A stretch of 32,108 bases of DNA from Candidatus Falkowiibacteriota bacterium (GCA_026396875.1 JAPLVY010000005.1:180907-213014), one strand, 5' to 3'. Shown: positions 1 to 7,731, counted from the stretch's first letter. Notes: generated by a model from the sequence alone, not told the origin. Numbers and translations are program-made.

Positions 1-670
1 TGAAGATTATCGTTACCGCCAGTGGCCAGCTGGTACGAAGAATCTCTTTCCAGAACTTAAAATCCCAGGCTGGGCGAACGTCAGTTTTTTCCCCAGCAAA
101 ATTGAGATGAATCAAGAAGCTAATCAGGGCGGCCAACCCAAGACCGAGCATAATTCCAGGAAGGCCAAAATTGCCTTTAATTGTGATAATTACCGCGACC
201 AAGAAAATAACGCGGTTAGCGACCTCAGCCAGCGCTACATATATGAGGTTTAGTTTTTTTTGGAAAAAGCCGACAAAAATCTGGTTTAGTAGTGGGAAAA
301 TAAAAGCGATAGTGCCAATCATTACAGCCTGTTTAATTGCCCAAGAATAAGGAAAAACAAAAATAATCAAGGGAGCTAGGCCAACCAGACCAACTGCTAA
401 AGCGATTCTTAGACCAAAAAGATTACTGATGATCTTCTTTTCATTGGCATCGGGAGCGCTTAGTAGGCGAGAGGTCACTAAAGTTAGGCCAAAATCAGCG
501 CAGATAGCGAAAATAGAAATAAAGGTGAAAGCGGTTGTGTATTCGCCGAAACTCGTTGGACCGAGATAGCGAGTCATGAGCATTAAAGCCACCAAACTTA
601 AAACAGTAGACAGGACTTTGCCGGCTACTTGCAGGAAGGTGTTGTAGGCAATTTTTGCGGAAGTGTTCAT
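1..670 (-). CDS. MOP-superfamily polysaccharide flippase (Wzx-like), 3' part cut off
   Basis: A reading frame is open from an ATG at 670 leftward to the window edge, 223 codons with no stop. The protein starts MNTSAKIAYNTFLQVAGKVL and alternates hydrophobic helices with short loops; about six membrane segments are visible. The N-terminal pattern with TRYLGPTSFGEY, then a helix and a DFGL turn, is typical of the polysaccharide-transport branch of the MOP exporters (Wzx/RfbX), which flip lipid-linked saccharides across the cytoplasmic membrane. The C-terminal half is missing, so substrate and exact subfamily cannot be read. It is divergent from the pilin-like gene at 711 and their promoters overlap. 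MurJ is a less likely alternative because the N-terminus looks Wzx-like. Confidence 0.85.
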   Translation of the reverse strand, partial: MNTSAKIAYNTFLQVAGKVLSTVLSLVALMLMTRYLGPTSFGEYTTAFTFISIFAICADFGLTLVTSRLLSAPDANEKKIISNLFGLRIALAVGLVGLAPLIIFVFPYSWAIKQAVMIGTIAFIFPLLNQIFVGFFQKKLNLIYVALAEVANRVIFLVAVIITIKGNFGLPGIMLGLGLAALISFLIHLNFAGEKTDVRPAWDFKFWKEILRTSWPLAVTIIF

Positions 671-701
671 GTGTGTTATAATAACCTATATCTAAATTAT
701 A
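655..701. promoter_or_regulatory. Overlapping face-to-face promoters for flippase and pilin-like gene
   Basis: On the plus strand TATAAT at 677-682 is preceded by TGT (extended -10), with TTGCGG at 655-660 as a weak -35; it would start about 20 bases before the ATG at 711. On the minus strand TATAAT (complement of 696-701), preceded by TGA, would start about 20 bases before the flippase ATG at 670. The two -10 boxes face each other, so the two start regions coincide and the polymerases would compete. Confidence 0.55.
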
Positions 702-710
702 TCAAAATTT

Positions 711-1130
711 ATGAAAACTCTTAAGTTGAAAAAAATTTTAGCTTCTCTGGGCATTTTTTTGTTTTTTAGTTTCTTCGCTTTCCAGGCGGTTTCTGCGGCT
801 GGTATTTGGGATGCACAAATCGGCGCCCAAGGGCAAGATTCTATCGGTTCTTGGTTTGGTCAATCTTCCGGGACACCAGATATCAAAATTACCGTGTATA
901 AAATTATCAACTTTGTCATTTCGCTATTGGCAATCATCTTCCTGGTATTGACAATTATTGCCGGTTTCTTGTGGATGACCGCAGGCGGTGACTCCAAAAA
1001 AGTAGAATCAGCCACGGGGTATCTCAAAAGTGCCATTATCGGTCTGATTATTATTTTGATTTCCAAAGGTTTGACCATTTTCATCTTCAAGCGCTTAATC
1101 AATGTTACTGCCGGGACTCTGGTTCCTTAA
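711..1130 (+). CDS. T4SS-pilin-like small membrane protein
   Basis: This is a 139-residue protein. It has an N-terminal signal sequence (about residues 8-29, ending in VSAA), a hydrophobic helix (about 62-90) followed by AGGDSKKVESATGYLKSA, and a second helix (about 107-125). This signal plus two-helix layout, with the short charged loop after the first helix, is that of VirB2/TrbC-like pilin proteins common in Patescibacteria. In known VirB2 proteins both helices lie in the membrane before assembly. No other secretion genes lie nearby, so a role in a pilus or surface layer is inferred only. It is a single-gene unit, with a terminator-like hairpin at 1171-1200. Confidence 0.7.
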   Translation: MKTLKLKKILASLGIFLFFSFFAFQAVSAAGIWDAQIGAQGQDSIGSWFGQSSGTPDIKITVYKIINFVISLLAIIFLVLTIIAGFLWMTAGGDSKKVESATGYLKSAIIGLIIILISKGLTIFIFKRLINVTAGTLVP

Positions 1131-1132
1131 TT

Positions 1133-1161
1133 TTGACAAAGGACGCGCCTCATGCTAATAT
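1133..1161 (+). promoter_or_regulatory. Consensus promoter upstream of nusA
   Basis: TTGACA at 1133-1138, a 17-base spacer, and TAATAT at 1156-1161 preceded by TGC (extended -10). The expected start is near 1168, directly before the hairpin at 1171. A second candidate, TTGTTT (1179-1184) with 17 bases to TATAAT (1202-1207), lies within and after that hairpin. Confidence 0.65.
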
Positions 1162-1170
1162 TATTTTATT

Positions 1171-1205
1171 AAAGCTAGTTGTTTCTACAATTAGCTTTTT
1201 CTATA
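1171..1205 (+). terminator. Hairpin with T-tract between pilin-like gene and nusA
   Basis: An 11-bp stem (1171-1181 with 1190-1200, one G-U pair, loop of eight bases or fewer) is followed by a T-run. It can end the pilin-like transcript. Because it also lies just downstream of the consensus promoter at 1133-1161, it would sit at the very start of the nusA transcript and could act as an attenuator or 5' stabilising stem. Confidence 0.6.
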
Positions 1206-1247
1206 ATTTACTGGTTTTTATTAAATAAAGACCTTACAAAACTTAAT

Positions 1248-2501
1248 ATGTCTGAACTAACCAACGCAATCAAGCAGATTTGCGAAGAAAAAAACCTCGA
1301 TTTTCAAGTCGTAGTTTCCACGATCGAGCTCGCTTTAGCGGCAGCTTATCGCAAAGATTACGGTGAAAAAAATCAAAATATTCGTGTCGAATTTGATCCG
1401 GCTACCGGGAAATCAAAAATTTTTGATGTCAAAACGGTGGTAGAAAACTTACCGGAAGAAGAGGAAAGAGAAATGCTTGAACGTCTCAAAGAGCAACAAG
1501 AAGGAATCCGTCGAGTTGAGAAAGAAGAACGAAGAGAGGAGATTTCCCATGTTCCTGGCGAAGAAGAAGTAAAAAAATTCAACCCAAAAACCGATATTCA
1601 ATTAAAAGAGGCTGGAATTATGAAGCACGGCGCTTCTGTTGGCGAAGAAATTGTGACCGAATTACCAATTCCTGAAAGTTATGGTCGAATGGCCGCGCAA
1701 ACTGCTAAGCAGGTTATTATTCAGAAGTTACGCGAGGTAGAAAGAGACATGATTCTTTCTGAATTCAAAGGAAAAGAAAAAGAAGTTGTTTCTGGTATTG
1801 TTCAGCGTCGCGAAGGTCGCTTCGTGTTGGTTGATCTCGGGAAAGCAGTTGGCATTCTCCCTGCCGAGGAACAAATTTTTAATGAACGCTATAATCCGGG
1901 TGAAAGAGTTAAGGTTTATATTAAAGAAGTTCGCTCAGGAAATAAGGGGCCAGAAATTATTCTATCTCGTAAGTCTGAAGAAATTTTGAAAAAAATATTT
2001 TATTTGGAAATCCCAGAAATTGCCAACGGCTTAGTAGAAATAAAGGCTGTCGCTCGCGAAGCTGGTTCAAGATCCAAAGTTGCTATTTGGACAGACGTAG
2101 AGAATGTTGACCCGGTTGGTTCTTGCGTTGGTCAACGTGGGGCTCGTATCCAGACAATTATCCAAGAATTAGGAGGAGAAAAGGTTGATATTATTGAATA
2201 TGATGAAAACCCAGAAAAATTTATCGCCAACGCTCTTGCTCCAGCAAAAATCATCAGTCTAGAGTTGAACGAAGGTGAGCATAAAGCTACTGTTAAAGTC
2301 AGTGCCGACAAGCTATCACTCGCTATCGGTAAGGCTGGGCAGAACGTGCGCTTGGCCGCTCATCTCACTAATTGGAAAATCGATATTATCGAATCTTCCG
2401 AAGGAGGAGAAGTAAAAGTTGTTACAAGTGAAGAAAATGGCGAAGTCGCTGTCGCTGAAGAAGTAGTTGAAAAACTAGAAAGCAGCGAAGAAGAAAAATA
2501 A
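1248..2501 (+). CDS. nusA: Transcription termination/antitermination factor NusA
   Basis: NusA binds elongating RNA polymerase and modulates pausing, termination and antitermination. The start is placed at the ATG at 1248 (MSELTNAIKQICEEKNLD), the normal NusA N-terminus; the frame is open upstream to 1179, but those residues do not fit the family. The protein has 417 residues: N-terminal polymerase-binding domain, S1 domain (about 173-248), then two KH domains (about 258-340 and 345-383; the second contains LSLAIGKAGQNVRLAA). The N-terminal domain carries an extra, strongly charged stretch of about 45-50 residues (about 70-120, starting LPEEEEREMLERLKEQQEG) absent from E. coli NusA. The tail is acidic. 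The usual rimP/infB neighbours are absent. hppA follows 24 bases later. Confidence 0.95.
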   Translation: MSELTNAIKQICEEKNLDFQVVVSTIELALAAAYRKDYGEKNQNIRVEFDPATGKSKIFDVKTVVENLPEEEEREMLERLKEQQEGIRRVEKEERREEISHVPGEEEVKKFNPKTDIQLKEAGIMKHGASVGEEIVTELPIPESYGRMAAQTAKQVIIQKLREVERDMILSEFKGKEKEVVSGIVQRREGRFVLVDLGKAVGILPAEEQIFNERYNPGERVKVYIKEVRSGNKGPEIILSRKSEEILKKIFYLEIPEIANGLVEIKAVAREAGSRSKVAIWTDVENVDPVGSCVGQRGARIQTIIQELGGEKVDIIEYDENPEKFIANALAPAKIISLELNEGEHKATVKVSADKLSLAIGKAGQNVRLAAHLTNWKIDIIESSEGGEVKVVTSEENGEVAVAEEVVEKLESSEEEK

Positions 2502-2525
2502 TCAATTTATAATTAATATAAAATT

Positions 2526-4523
2526 ATGAACTCCACCCTTCTTATTTTCGGTTCAGCGATTCTCGCCATTGTTTATGGCTTGGTCACTATCCGCAGTATC
2601 TTTAAGCTCCCTGCTGGAAATGAAAAAATGCAGGAAATCGCTCGCGCGATTCAAGATGGCGCCAAAGCTTTTTTGAATCGTCAGTATCGCACTGTAGCGA
2701 TTGTTGCGGTCGCATTATTTATCATTCTTGGCCCAGTTTTGGGCTGGATGACTGCCGTTGCCTTTCTGGTCGGAGCAATTTTCTCTGCCCTTACTGGTTA
2801 TATCGGCATGCACGTCAGTGTTCGCGCTAATGTGCGAACTACTGAGGCCGCTCGTGGCGGCATGAAAAAGGCTTTGGATGTCGCCGTCAAAGGAGGCAGT
2901 GTGACCGGCATGCTCGTTGTCGGCTTAGCTCTTCTTGGTACTGCCGGCTTCTATTTTTTGACTCACGATTTGCACGCCTTAATCGGCTTCGGTTTTGGTG
3001 GCTCTCTGATTTCCATTTTTGCCCGCTTAGGTGGTGGTATTTATACCAAGGCTGCCGATGTCGGGGCTGATTTGGTTGGTAAGGTTGAAGCTAGTATTCC
3101 AGAAGATGATCCTCGCAATCCAGCAGTAATTGCTGACAATGTTGGTGATAATGTTGGTGACTGTGCTGGTATGGCCGCTGACTTATTTGAAACCTATGCA
3201 GTAACTTCGATTGCGGCGATGGTTCTCGGCTCCTTGATGTTTGCTGATAATGCCAATATTATTATCTTCCCATTGGTTATTGGCGCTCTTTCCATTATCG
3301 CTTCGATTGTTGGTATTTTCTTTATCCGCCTTGGAAAAAGTGGCAATATCATGCGCGCTTTGTATAAAGGATTAATTGCTGCTGGCGTTTTATCAGCGAT
3401 TGCTTTTTATCCTTTAACCAAGATGATGTTTTCTGACCCAGTAATGGCGATGAATGTTTATCTCTCGACCTTGATCGGTTTGGTGGTTACTGGCGCCTTA
3501 GTATTTATTACCGAATATTATACTTCCACCGCTTTCTCTCCAGTAAAGAGTATTGCTGAGGCTAGTAAGACTGGCCATGGAACCAACGTGATTGCTGGTC
3601 TTGCCGTTTCGATGAAATCCACCGCCTGGCCGGTAATTGTTATTTGTTTGGCAATTTTTGGTGCTTATAGTTTGGCTGGTATCTATGGTATTGCTGTCGC
3701 AGCGATGGCCATGCTTTCGATGGCGGGAATTATCGTTACCATCGATGCTTATGGACCAATCACCGACAATGCTGGCGGTATTGCAGAAATGGCTGAACTC
3801 GGCGATGATGTTCGAAACATCACCGACCCCTTAGATGCAGTTGGAAACACCACTAAAGCAGTAACTAAAGGCTATGCTATTGGTTCCGCCGCTTTAGCTG
3901 CTCTCGTTTTGTTTGCTGACTTTACTTTCAAGATCAAGGCCGCCGGTGGCAACGCTGAATTCATGATCAATAACCCTTACGTTTTAATTGGTCTATTCTT
4001 GGGTGGCTTGTTGCCTTATTATTTCGGCGCTTTAGCGATGAGTGCGGTTGGCAAAACCGCTGGTTCTGTCGTTGAAGATGTTCGCGCTCAATTCAAAGAA
4101 AAACCAGGAATCATGAATAATACAGAAAAACCAGATTATGGTCGCACAGTTGACATTGTTACTAAGGCCGCTTTAAAAGCAATGATTTTGCCGGCTTTAA
4201 TTCCAGTAGTCGTACCGATTATCGTTGGTTTTGGTTTCGGTAAAGTCCATGGCGTGGAAGCACTTGGCGGTTTGTTGGTCGGTTCAATTATTACTGGTAT
4301 CTTTGTTGCTGTTTCCATGACTTCCGGTGGTGGTGCTTGGGACAATGCCAAGAAATATATCGAACAAGGCTTCTTTGGTGGTAAAGGTTCCGATGCTCAT
4401 AAGGCAGCAGTTACTGGCGATACCGTTGGTGATCCATACAAAGATACAGCTGGTCCAGCTATTAATCCAATGATTAAAGTTCTAAATATCGTCGCTCTGC
4501 TAATTGTTGGTTTATTGCTCTAG
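2526..4523 (+). CDS. hppA: Membrane-bound proton-pumping pyrophosphatase
   Basis: This integral membrane enzyme hydrolyses pyrophosphate and pumps protons across the membrane. At 665 residues it has the usual length, with about 16 hydrophobic segments. The substrate site is intact: [11 protein letters not shown] (from residue 178), [12 protein letters not shown] (204-215), the late acidic loop [18 protein letters not shown] and [11 protein letters not shown]. The potassium-dependence position reads GNTTKA with Lys about 444; family studies link Lys here to K+-independent proton pumps and Ala to K+-dependent ones. It shares a transcript direction with nusA (24-base gap) and is closed by a strong terminator. 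No Shine-Dalgarno is seen. It would conserve energy from the pyrophosphate made by biosynthesis. Confidence 0.96.
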   Translation: MNSTLLIFGSAILAIVYGLVTIRSIFKLPAGNEKMQEIARAIQDGAKAFLNRQYRTVAIVAVALFIILGPVLGWMTAVAFLVGAIFSALTGYIGMHVSVRANVRTTEAARGGMKKALDVAVKGGSVTGMLVVGLALLGTAGFYFLTHDLHALIGFGFGGSLISIFARLGGGIYTKAADVGADLVGKVEASIPEDDPRNPAVIADNVGDNVGDCAGMAADLFETYAVTSIAAMVLGSLMFADNANIIIFPLVIGALSIIASIVGIFFIRLGKSGNIMRALYKGLIAAGVLSAIAFYPLTKMMFSDPVMAMNVYLSTLIGLVVTGALVFITEYYTSTAFSPVKSIAEASKTGHGTNVIAGLAVSMKSTAWPVIVICLAIFGAYSLAGIYGIAVAAMAMLSMAGIIVTIDAYGPITDNAGGIAEMAELGDDVRNITDPLDAVGNTTKAVTKGYAIGSAALAALVLFADFTFKIKAAGGNAEFMINNPYVLIGLFLGGLLPYYFGALAMSAVGKTAGSVVEDVRAQFKEKPGIMNNTEKPDYGRTVDIVTKAALKAMILPALIPVVVPIIVGFGFGKVHGVEALGGLLVGSIITGIFVAVSMTSGGGAWDNAKKYIEQGFFGGKGSDAHKAAVTGDTVGDPYKDTAGPAINPMIKVLNIVALLIVGLLL

Positions 4524-4548
4524 TTTCTAAATTCACAAAGAGATAATT

Positions 4549-4580
4549 AAAGACCCAGCCGAAAGACTGGGTCTTTTCTG
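4549..4580 (+). terminator. Rho-independent terminator after hppA
   Basis: A perfect 10-bp stem, 4549-4558 with 4567-4576, eight-base loop, followed by T residues. Confidence 0.9.
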
Positions 4581-4597
4581 TTATTTATGTGTAAAAT

Positions 4598-4626
4598 TTG
4601 CTTTTTTCCTCAAATATCATTAAAAT
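4598..4626 (+). promoter_or_regulatory. Promoter for trigger factor
   Basis: TTGCTT at 4598-4603, a 17-base spacer and TAAAAT at 4621-4626. The predicted start lies about 25 bases before the tig ATG at 4659. Confidence 0.55.
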
Positions 4627-4658
4627 AAAAAAGCTTAGAATTAATTGATTAACCATTT

Positions 4659-5954
4659 ATGCAAGTAAATAAAAAAGAATTAGAGAATTCCCAAGTAGAA
4701 TTTACCCTGGAGTTCACCGTAGAAGAAGTTTCAGAAAATTTAGCTAAAGCTGCTGAAAAAATATCTGAAGGCTTGAAAATTGAAGGGTTTCGACCTGGAA
4801 AGGCGCCTCTTGAGATTGTTAAGCAAAAAGTAGGCGAAATGAGCCTTTGGGAAGAAGCTGCCAGGATGCTGATTGGTAAAAAAATCGACGGTGTTTTAAA
4901 TGAACAATTAGTTGGCAAACAAACTGTCGGTGGTCCGCGTGTTGATATCACCAAATTAGCGCCAAATAACCCAGTAGAATGCAAGGTAGTGATTTCCGTT
5001 TTGCCGGACGTAGCTCTGGGTAAATATAAAGAGTTGGGGGTGAAACTAGTAGAAGCTAAAATTGACGAGAAAGAGCTAGAAAAGACCATCAAAGATTTAG
5101 CAGAAATGCGCACCAAAGAATTTTTGGCTGATGCCGGACATAAAGCAGAACTTGGCGATAAAGTATTATTGGATATCGAAATTTTCTTGGATAAAGTACC
5201 AGTCGAAGGTGGCGCTAGCAAAAGCGTGGCTGTGATTCTTGGTAAAGATTATTTGGTCCCAGGTTTTGACGACCAAATTAAGGGTATCGAAAAAGGCGGT
5301 GAACGTGAATTTGCCTTGCACTATCCAGAAAATCATCATCAAAAAAATCTTGCCGGCAAGCTAGTAGATTTTAAAATTAAAACTCAAGAAATTTATCGTA
5401 GGGAAGTACCAGAAGCCAATGACGAGTTTGCTACCGGATTTAATTTTAAAAGCCTGGAGGAAATGAGAGAGGCAATTTCCAAAAATATTGTTTCCGAAAC
5501 CGAATATAAGAACGGTCAGAAAGCAGAACTCGAAATGCTGGAAAAAATTGTTGATGACGCTAAAATTGGTAATTTGCCAGAAACCTTGATTGACCATGAG
5601 GCCGAAGGAATGATGGAAGAAATGAAACATGGCCTTGAACATCAGGGTTTGAATTTTTCTGACTATCTGCAGCATACCGGAAAAACAGAGAATGAAATCA
5701 TGTTGGAGTTATTGCCAGGAGCAGTGAAGCGAGTAAAAATTGCCATGATTTTGCGTGAAGTTTCAGTGATCGAAAAAGTTGAAGCAACTGAAAGTGAAAT
5801 TGATGCGAAGATCGCTGATTTGAAAGAGCACTATAGCAAGGATGCGGAGGCCCTAAAAACCGTTGAGACGCCGTCTTATCGCCGTTATCTGCGCAATGCC
5901 ATCGTCCATGAAAAAACTCTCAATCTTTTGAAGGAGTGGAATATCAAAAAATAA
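4659..5954 (+). CDS. tig: Trigger factor, ribosome-associated chaperone
   Basis: Trigger factor binds at the ribosomal exit tunnel and shields emerging chains; it also has prolyl isomerase activity. At 431 residues it has the standard length. The N-terminal ribosome-binding domain carries the signature loop GFRPGKAPLEIVKQKVG (about 45-61). The FKBP-type domain follows (about 165-245: GDKVLLDIEIF, PGFDDQIKGIEKGG, LAGKLVDFKI), then the helical C-terminal arms, in which MLEKIVDDAKIGNLPETLI is clear. The ATG at 4659 has no Shine-Dalgarno. It is followed 12 bases later by smpB, so a co-transcribed translation-quality unit tig-smpB-ssrA is likely. Confidence 0.96.
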   Translation: MQVNKKELENSQVEFTLEFTVEEVSENLAKAAEKISEGLKIEGFRPGKAPLEIVKQKVGEMSLWEEAARMLIGKKIDGVLNEQLVGKQTVGGPRVDITKLAPNNPVECKVVISVLPDVALGKYKELGVKLVEAKIDEKELEKTIKDLAEMRTKEFLADAGHKAELGDKVLLDIEIFLDKVPVEGGASKSVAVILGKDYLVPGFDDQIKGIEKGGEREFALHYPENHHQKNLAGKLVDFKIKTQEIYRREVPEANDEFATGFNFKSLEEMREAISKNIVSETEYKNGQKAELEMLEKIVDDAKIGNLPETLIDHEAEGMMEEMKHGLEHQGLNFSDYLQHTGKTENEIMLELLPGAVKRVKIAMILREVSVIEKVEATESEIDAKIADLKEHYSKDAEALKTVETPSYRRYLRNAIVHEKTLNLLKEWNIKK

Positions 5955-5966
5955 TTAGATTTTTAA

Positions 5967-6449
5967 ATGCCGACGCTAGCAATAAATAAGCGTGCCCGTT
6001 TTGATTACGATATTTCGGAAACTTACGAAGCGGGATTGTCGCTCAAAGGTTACGAAGTGAAGTCTGTGAAAAACGGCCACATTAGCTTGCGCGGCTCCTA
6101 TGTTTCCATAAGAAGTTTGCATGGCAGTCCAGAGGTCTATTTGGTTGGGGCTCATATTTCTCTTTATCCGCAGGCCGGAAAGGTTGATGATTACTTGCCA
6201 ACGCGCGAGCGAAAGTTACTTTTGGGCCGTCGAGAAATTAGCCGTTTAATTGGGAAGAGGCAAGAAACAGGCTTGACATTGGTGCCATTGAAAATATATA
6301 CTAAGCATAGTTTTGTGAAGCTGGAACTTGGTATTGGGCGCGGCCGTCAGAAAACGGATAAGCGAGAAGTTATCAAAAAACGCGAAACAGAACGACAAAT
6401 TAGTACTCTCACAAAAAGGAAAACTGGGGATGCCAGGCATCGACAGTAG
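5967..6449 (+). CDS. smpB: SsrA-binding protein SmpB
   Basis: SmpB binds the tRNA-like part of tmRNA and brings it to stalled ribosomes. The 160-residue protein begins MPTLAINKRARFDYDISETY and has the conserved EAGLSLKGYEVKSVKNG segment, then the basic oligonucleotide-binding barrel and a basic helical tail (KREVIKKRETERQ). The tail is complete. Its last seven codons and stop (from about 6426) lie within the tmRNA gene, so the SmpB frame and the tmRNA acceptor stem and D-arm share the same bases. It starts 12 bases after tig and has no Shine-Dalgarno. Confidence 0.95.
   Translation: MPTLAINKRARFDYDISETYEAGLSLKGYEVKSVKNGHISLRGSYVSIRSLHGSPEVYLVGAHISLYPQAGKVDDYLPTRERKLLLGRREISRLIGKRQETGLTLVPLKIYTKHSFVKLELGIGRGRQKTDKREVIKKRETERQISTLTKRKTGDARHRQ
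6273..6302 (+). promoter_or_regulatory. Possible internal promoter for ssrA inside smpB
   Basis: TTGACA at 6273-6278 and TATACT at 6297-6302 (18-base spacer) lie within smpB, about 120 bases before the mature tmRNA 5' end. This would allow tmRNA synthesis independent of tig-smpB. The boxes also encode ordinary SmpB residues, so chance remains possible. Confidence 0.4.
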
Positions 6450-6802
6450 ATTATTTCCTCAACGGGCAAAGCGTGCCGATTAACACGTAAAAGTGATCAA
6501 AAACATAAATGTCGCAAAGACAAGCGGCGCTGCCTTCTCTTGGAAGGTTCCAGCGTTTGCTCCAGTTGCCGCTTAATAGCCGCAACCATTCGTCCAGCTA
6601 GTCCTTGGTGTTGGGTCGCGAGTGTTATATTTCGAGGATAGGTCGGCAAGATTACTTCTGATTGCCAGCCGAAACTTAAGGGGTTGCTCTAAGGTGATTT
6701 CGTTTGGCTTTTACACCTTAGCCAAGATTCAAGTCAGACTAACTTTGTAGTTCCGTTGCGGCCAAGATTTATTGGACATGGGTTCGACTCCCATCATCTC
6801 CA
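6426..6802 (+). ncRNA. ssrA: Transfer-messenger RNA (tmRNA), one-piece
   Basis: tmRNA rescues stalled ribosomes: it enters as alanyl-tRNA, then supplies a short message that adds a degradation tag. The 5' strand GGGGATG (6426-6432) pairs with CATCTCC (6795-6801; one G-U), giving the 7-bp acceptor stem. A T-arm with GGGTTCGACTCCC precedes it, and A6802 is the discriminator; CCA is not encoded. The tag frame starts at GCA 6514 and ends at TAA-TAG (6574-6579). No gap or permutation is seen, and the length of 377 is normal. The 5' end overlaps the last 24 bases of smpB. Confidence 0.93.
6514..6576 (+). other. tmRNA-encoded proteolysis tag frame
   Basis: Translation from the resume codon GCA gives AKTSGAAFSWKVPAFAPVAA, then TAA and TAG. 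The Ala start and hydrophobic end ...VAA fit the C-terminal degron recognised by ClpXP/FtsH-type proteases. Twenty residues is about twice the usual length, with a Trp and no acidic residue. The C-terminus and double stop make the frame assignment firm; the exact resume codon is inferred from the GTC-GCA context. Confidence 0.85.
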
Positions 6803-6858
6803 CATAGCTTATTTAACGGTAAGCTGATGTGCTGCTGATTTTTTCAGCCGTCATCGTT

Positions 6859-6942
6859 GCCGCGGTGGCGGAATTGGTAGACGCGCTGGACTTAAAATCC
6901 AGTTGTGGCGACACAGTGCGGGTTCGATTCCCGCCCGCGGCA
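6859..6942 (+). tRNA. tRNA-Leu(UAA)
   Basis: The acceptor GCCGCGG (6859-6865) pairs with CCGCGGC (6935-6941). The anticodon loop CTTAAAA has anticodon TAA, followed by a long type-II variable arm and T-loop GGTTCGATTCC. Discriminator A6942; CCA is not encoded. Confidence 0.95.
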
Positions 6943-7041
6943 CCCGTTAATTTGTATAGTTTTCATTTTTTTGTTAGATTAAAAAAGAAGAGCGTGAACC
7001 TAGCCGAAATGTCATAGCGCCGAAGCGTTTATAGCACTAAG

Positions 7042-7116
7042 GCGGGTATCGTATAGTGGTTATTATGCGACCTTGCCATGGTCGAGAGAGGGGTTCGATT
7101 CCCCTTACCCGCTCCA
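7042..7116 (+). tRNA. tRNA-Gly(GCC)
   Basis: The acceptor GCGGGTA (7042-7048) pairs with TACCCGC. The anticodon stem CGACC/GGTCG encloses loop TTGCCAT with anticodon GCC. The T-arm is GGGGTTCGATTCCCC. Discriminator T and an encoded CCA end at 7116, unlike the tRNA-Leu and tmRNA just upstream, which lack it. Confidence 0.95.
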
Positions 7117-7155
7117 AACTAAAAAACAGCCTTTCAGGGCTGTTTTTTAGTTTGC
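7116..7155. terminator. Strong, probably bidirectional terminator
   Basis: A perfect 16-bp stem, 7116-7131 with 7138-7153, loop of six, with A-runs on the 5' and T-runs on the 3' side. It can end the tRNA transcript on plus and the membrane-gene transcript on minus. Confidence 0.88.
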
Positions 7156-7186
7156 GATTTGGAAAGGAAAAATGTCTTTAAAAAAT

Positions 7187-7570
7187 TTATTTAGGACCTC
7201 CTAAGCCGAAGATACTGCCTAGGTTAACTAAAACAAAGAAGACGAAGATAAATAGTAGAAAAAGCAAAATCATCTTCCAGGAAACTTTTTGAAACATTCG
7301 ATTACCGTACTTCTTGTATTTAGTCTCGATACCTTTATTTATTTCTCGGATTTCCTCTGGTGATAGACTGTTGATGAGGCGGCGGCGAACTATAAACTGA
7401 AGGAAGGCACAAACAATAGCTACCCCAGAAAATATAATAGTGGTGTTTAGCCAGTTTTTTGATAATAAAGTTTTATCGCTGATATTAAAGCCACCCGCTA
7501 TTTATAAGGCACCCAACATCAATAATAATAGGGCTTTATACAAAAAGCTTTTTTTGAAGGCGACCATCAT
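7187..7570 (-). pseudogene. Small membrane protein gene interrupted by an in-frame TAA
   Basis: Read leftward from ATGATG at 7570, the frame gives MMVAFKKSFLYKALLLLMLG, then Ala-Leu, a TAA stop, and continues in the same frame (IAGGFNISDKT...) for about 104 more residues to a TAA at 7187. The stop falls in the middle of what would be a smooth membrane helix; one base change from TTA (Leu) would create it. The remainder has two further hydrophobic segments and a basic loop (FIVRRRLINSLSPEEIREIN). No ATG, GTG or TTG lies between the stop and an internal Met about 56 codons on. The family is not recognised. The start overlaps the upstream gene's stop in an ATGA junction. Confidence 0.65.
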
Positions 7571-7731
7571 TGTTGCTTGGCGTCTTGTACCACCCCGCTA
7601 CCATATGTCGGAAAATCATAAATCATTTTGTACTTGCTGGAAGGATTAGCGTTATCAGTCCTTTTCTTTAGAATCTCTGCATACGGAGTTATAACGTTGT
7701 CATCCTTCATCTTCTGATTTATTTGTTTCAT
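7567..7731 (-). CDS. Small protein of 54 residues, unrecognised
   Basis: It begins MKQINQKMKDDNVITPYAEI at 7731 and ends ...SGVVQDAKQQ with TGA at 7567, the only protein-like frame here that ends in TGA apart from the broken S1. It is hydrophilic, with a central SSKYKMIYDFPTYGSGVV stretch and no signal. Its stop overlaps the start of the membrane-protein frame (ATGA), so coupled translation is likely. Alternatively the two were one protein (soluble head plus membrane helices) before a frameshift. A TATAAT box on the minus strand at 7762-7767 gives it a promoter. Confidence 0.55.
   Translation of the reverse strand: MKQINQKMKDDNVITPYAEILKKRTDNANPSSKYKMIYDFPTYGSGVVQDAKQQ

Noticed and set aside
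1179-1247. Longer NusA reading frame starting at 1179
   Set aside because: The extra 23 residues are hydrophobic, lie across the terminator hairpin and promoter, and do not fit the NusA N-terminus, which starts cleanly at 1248.
6829-7017. Short protein frame over tRNA-Leu
   Set aside because: It runs through the tRNA, whose cloverleaf explains the sequence.
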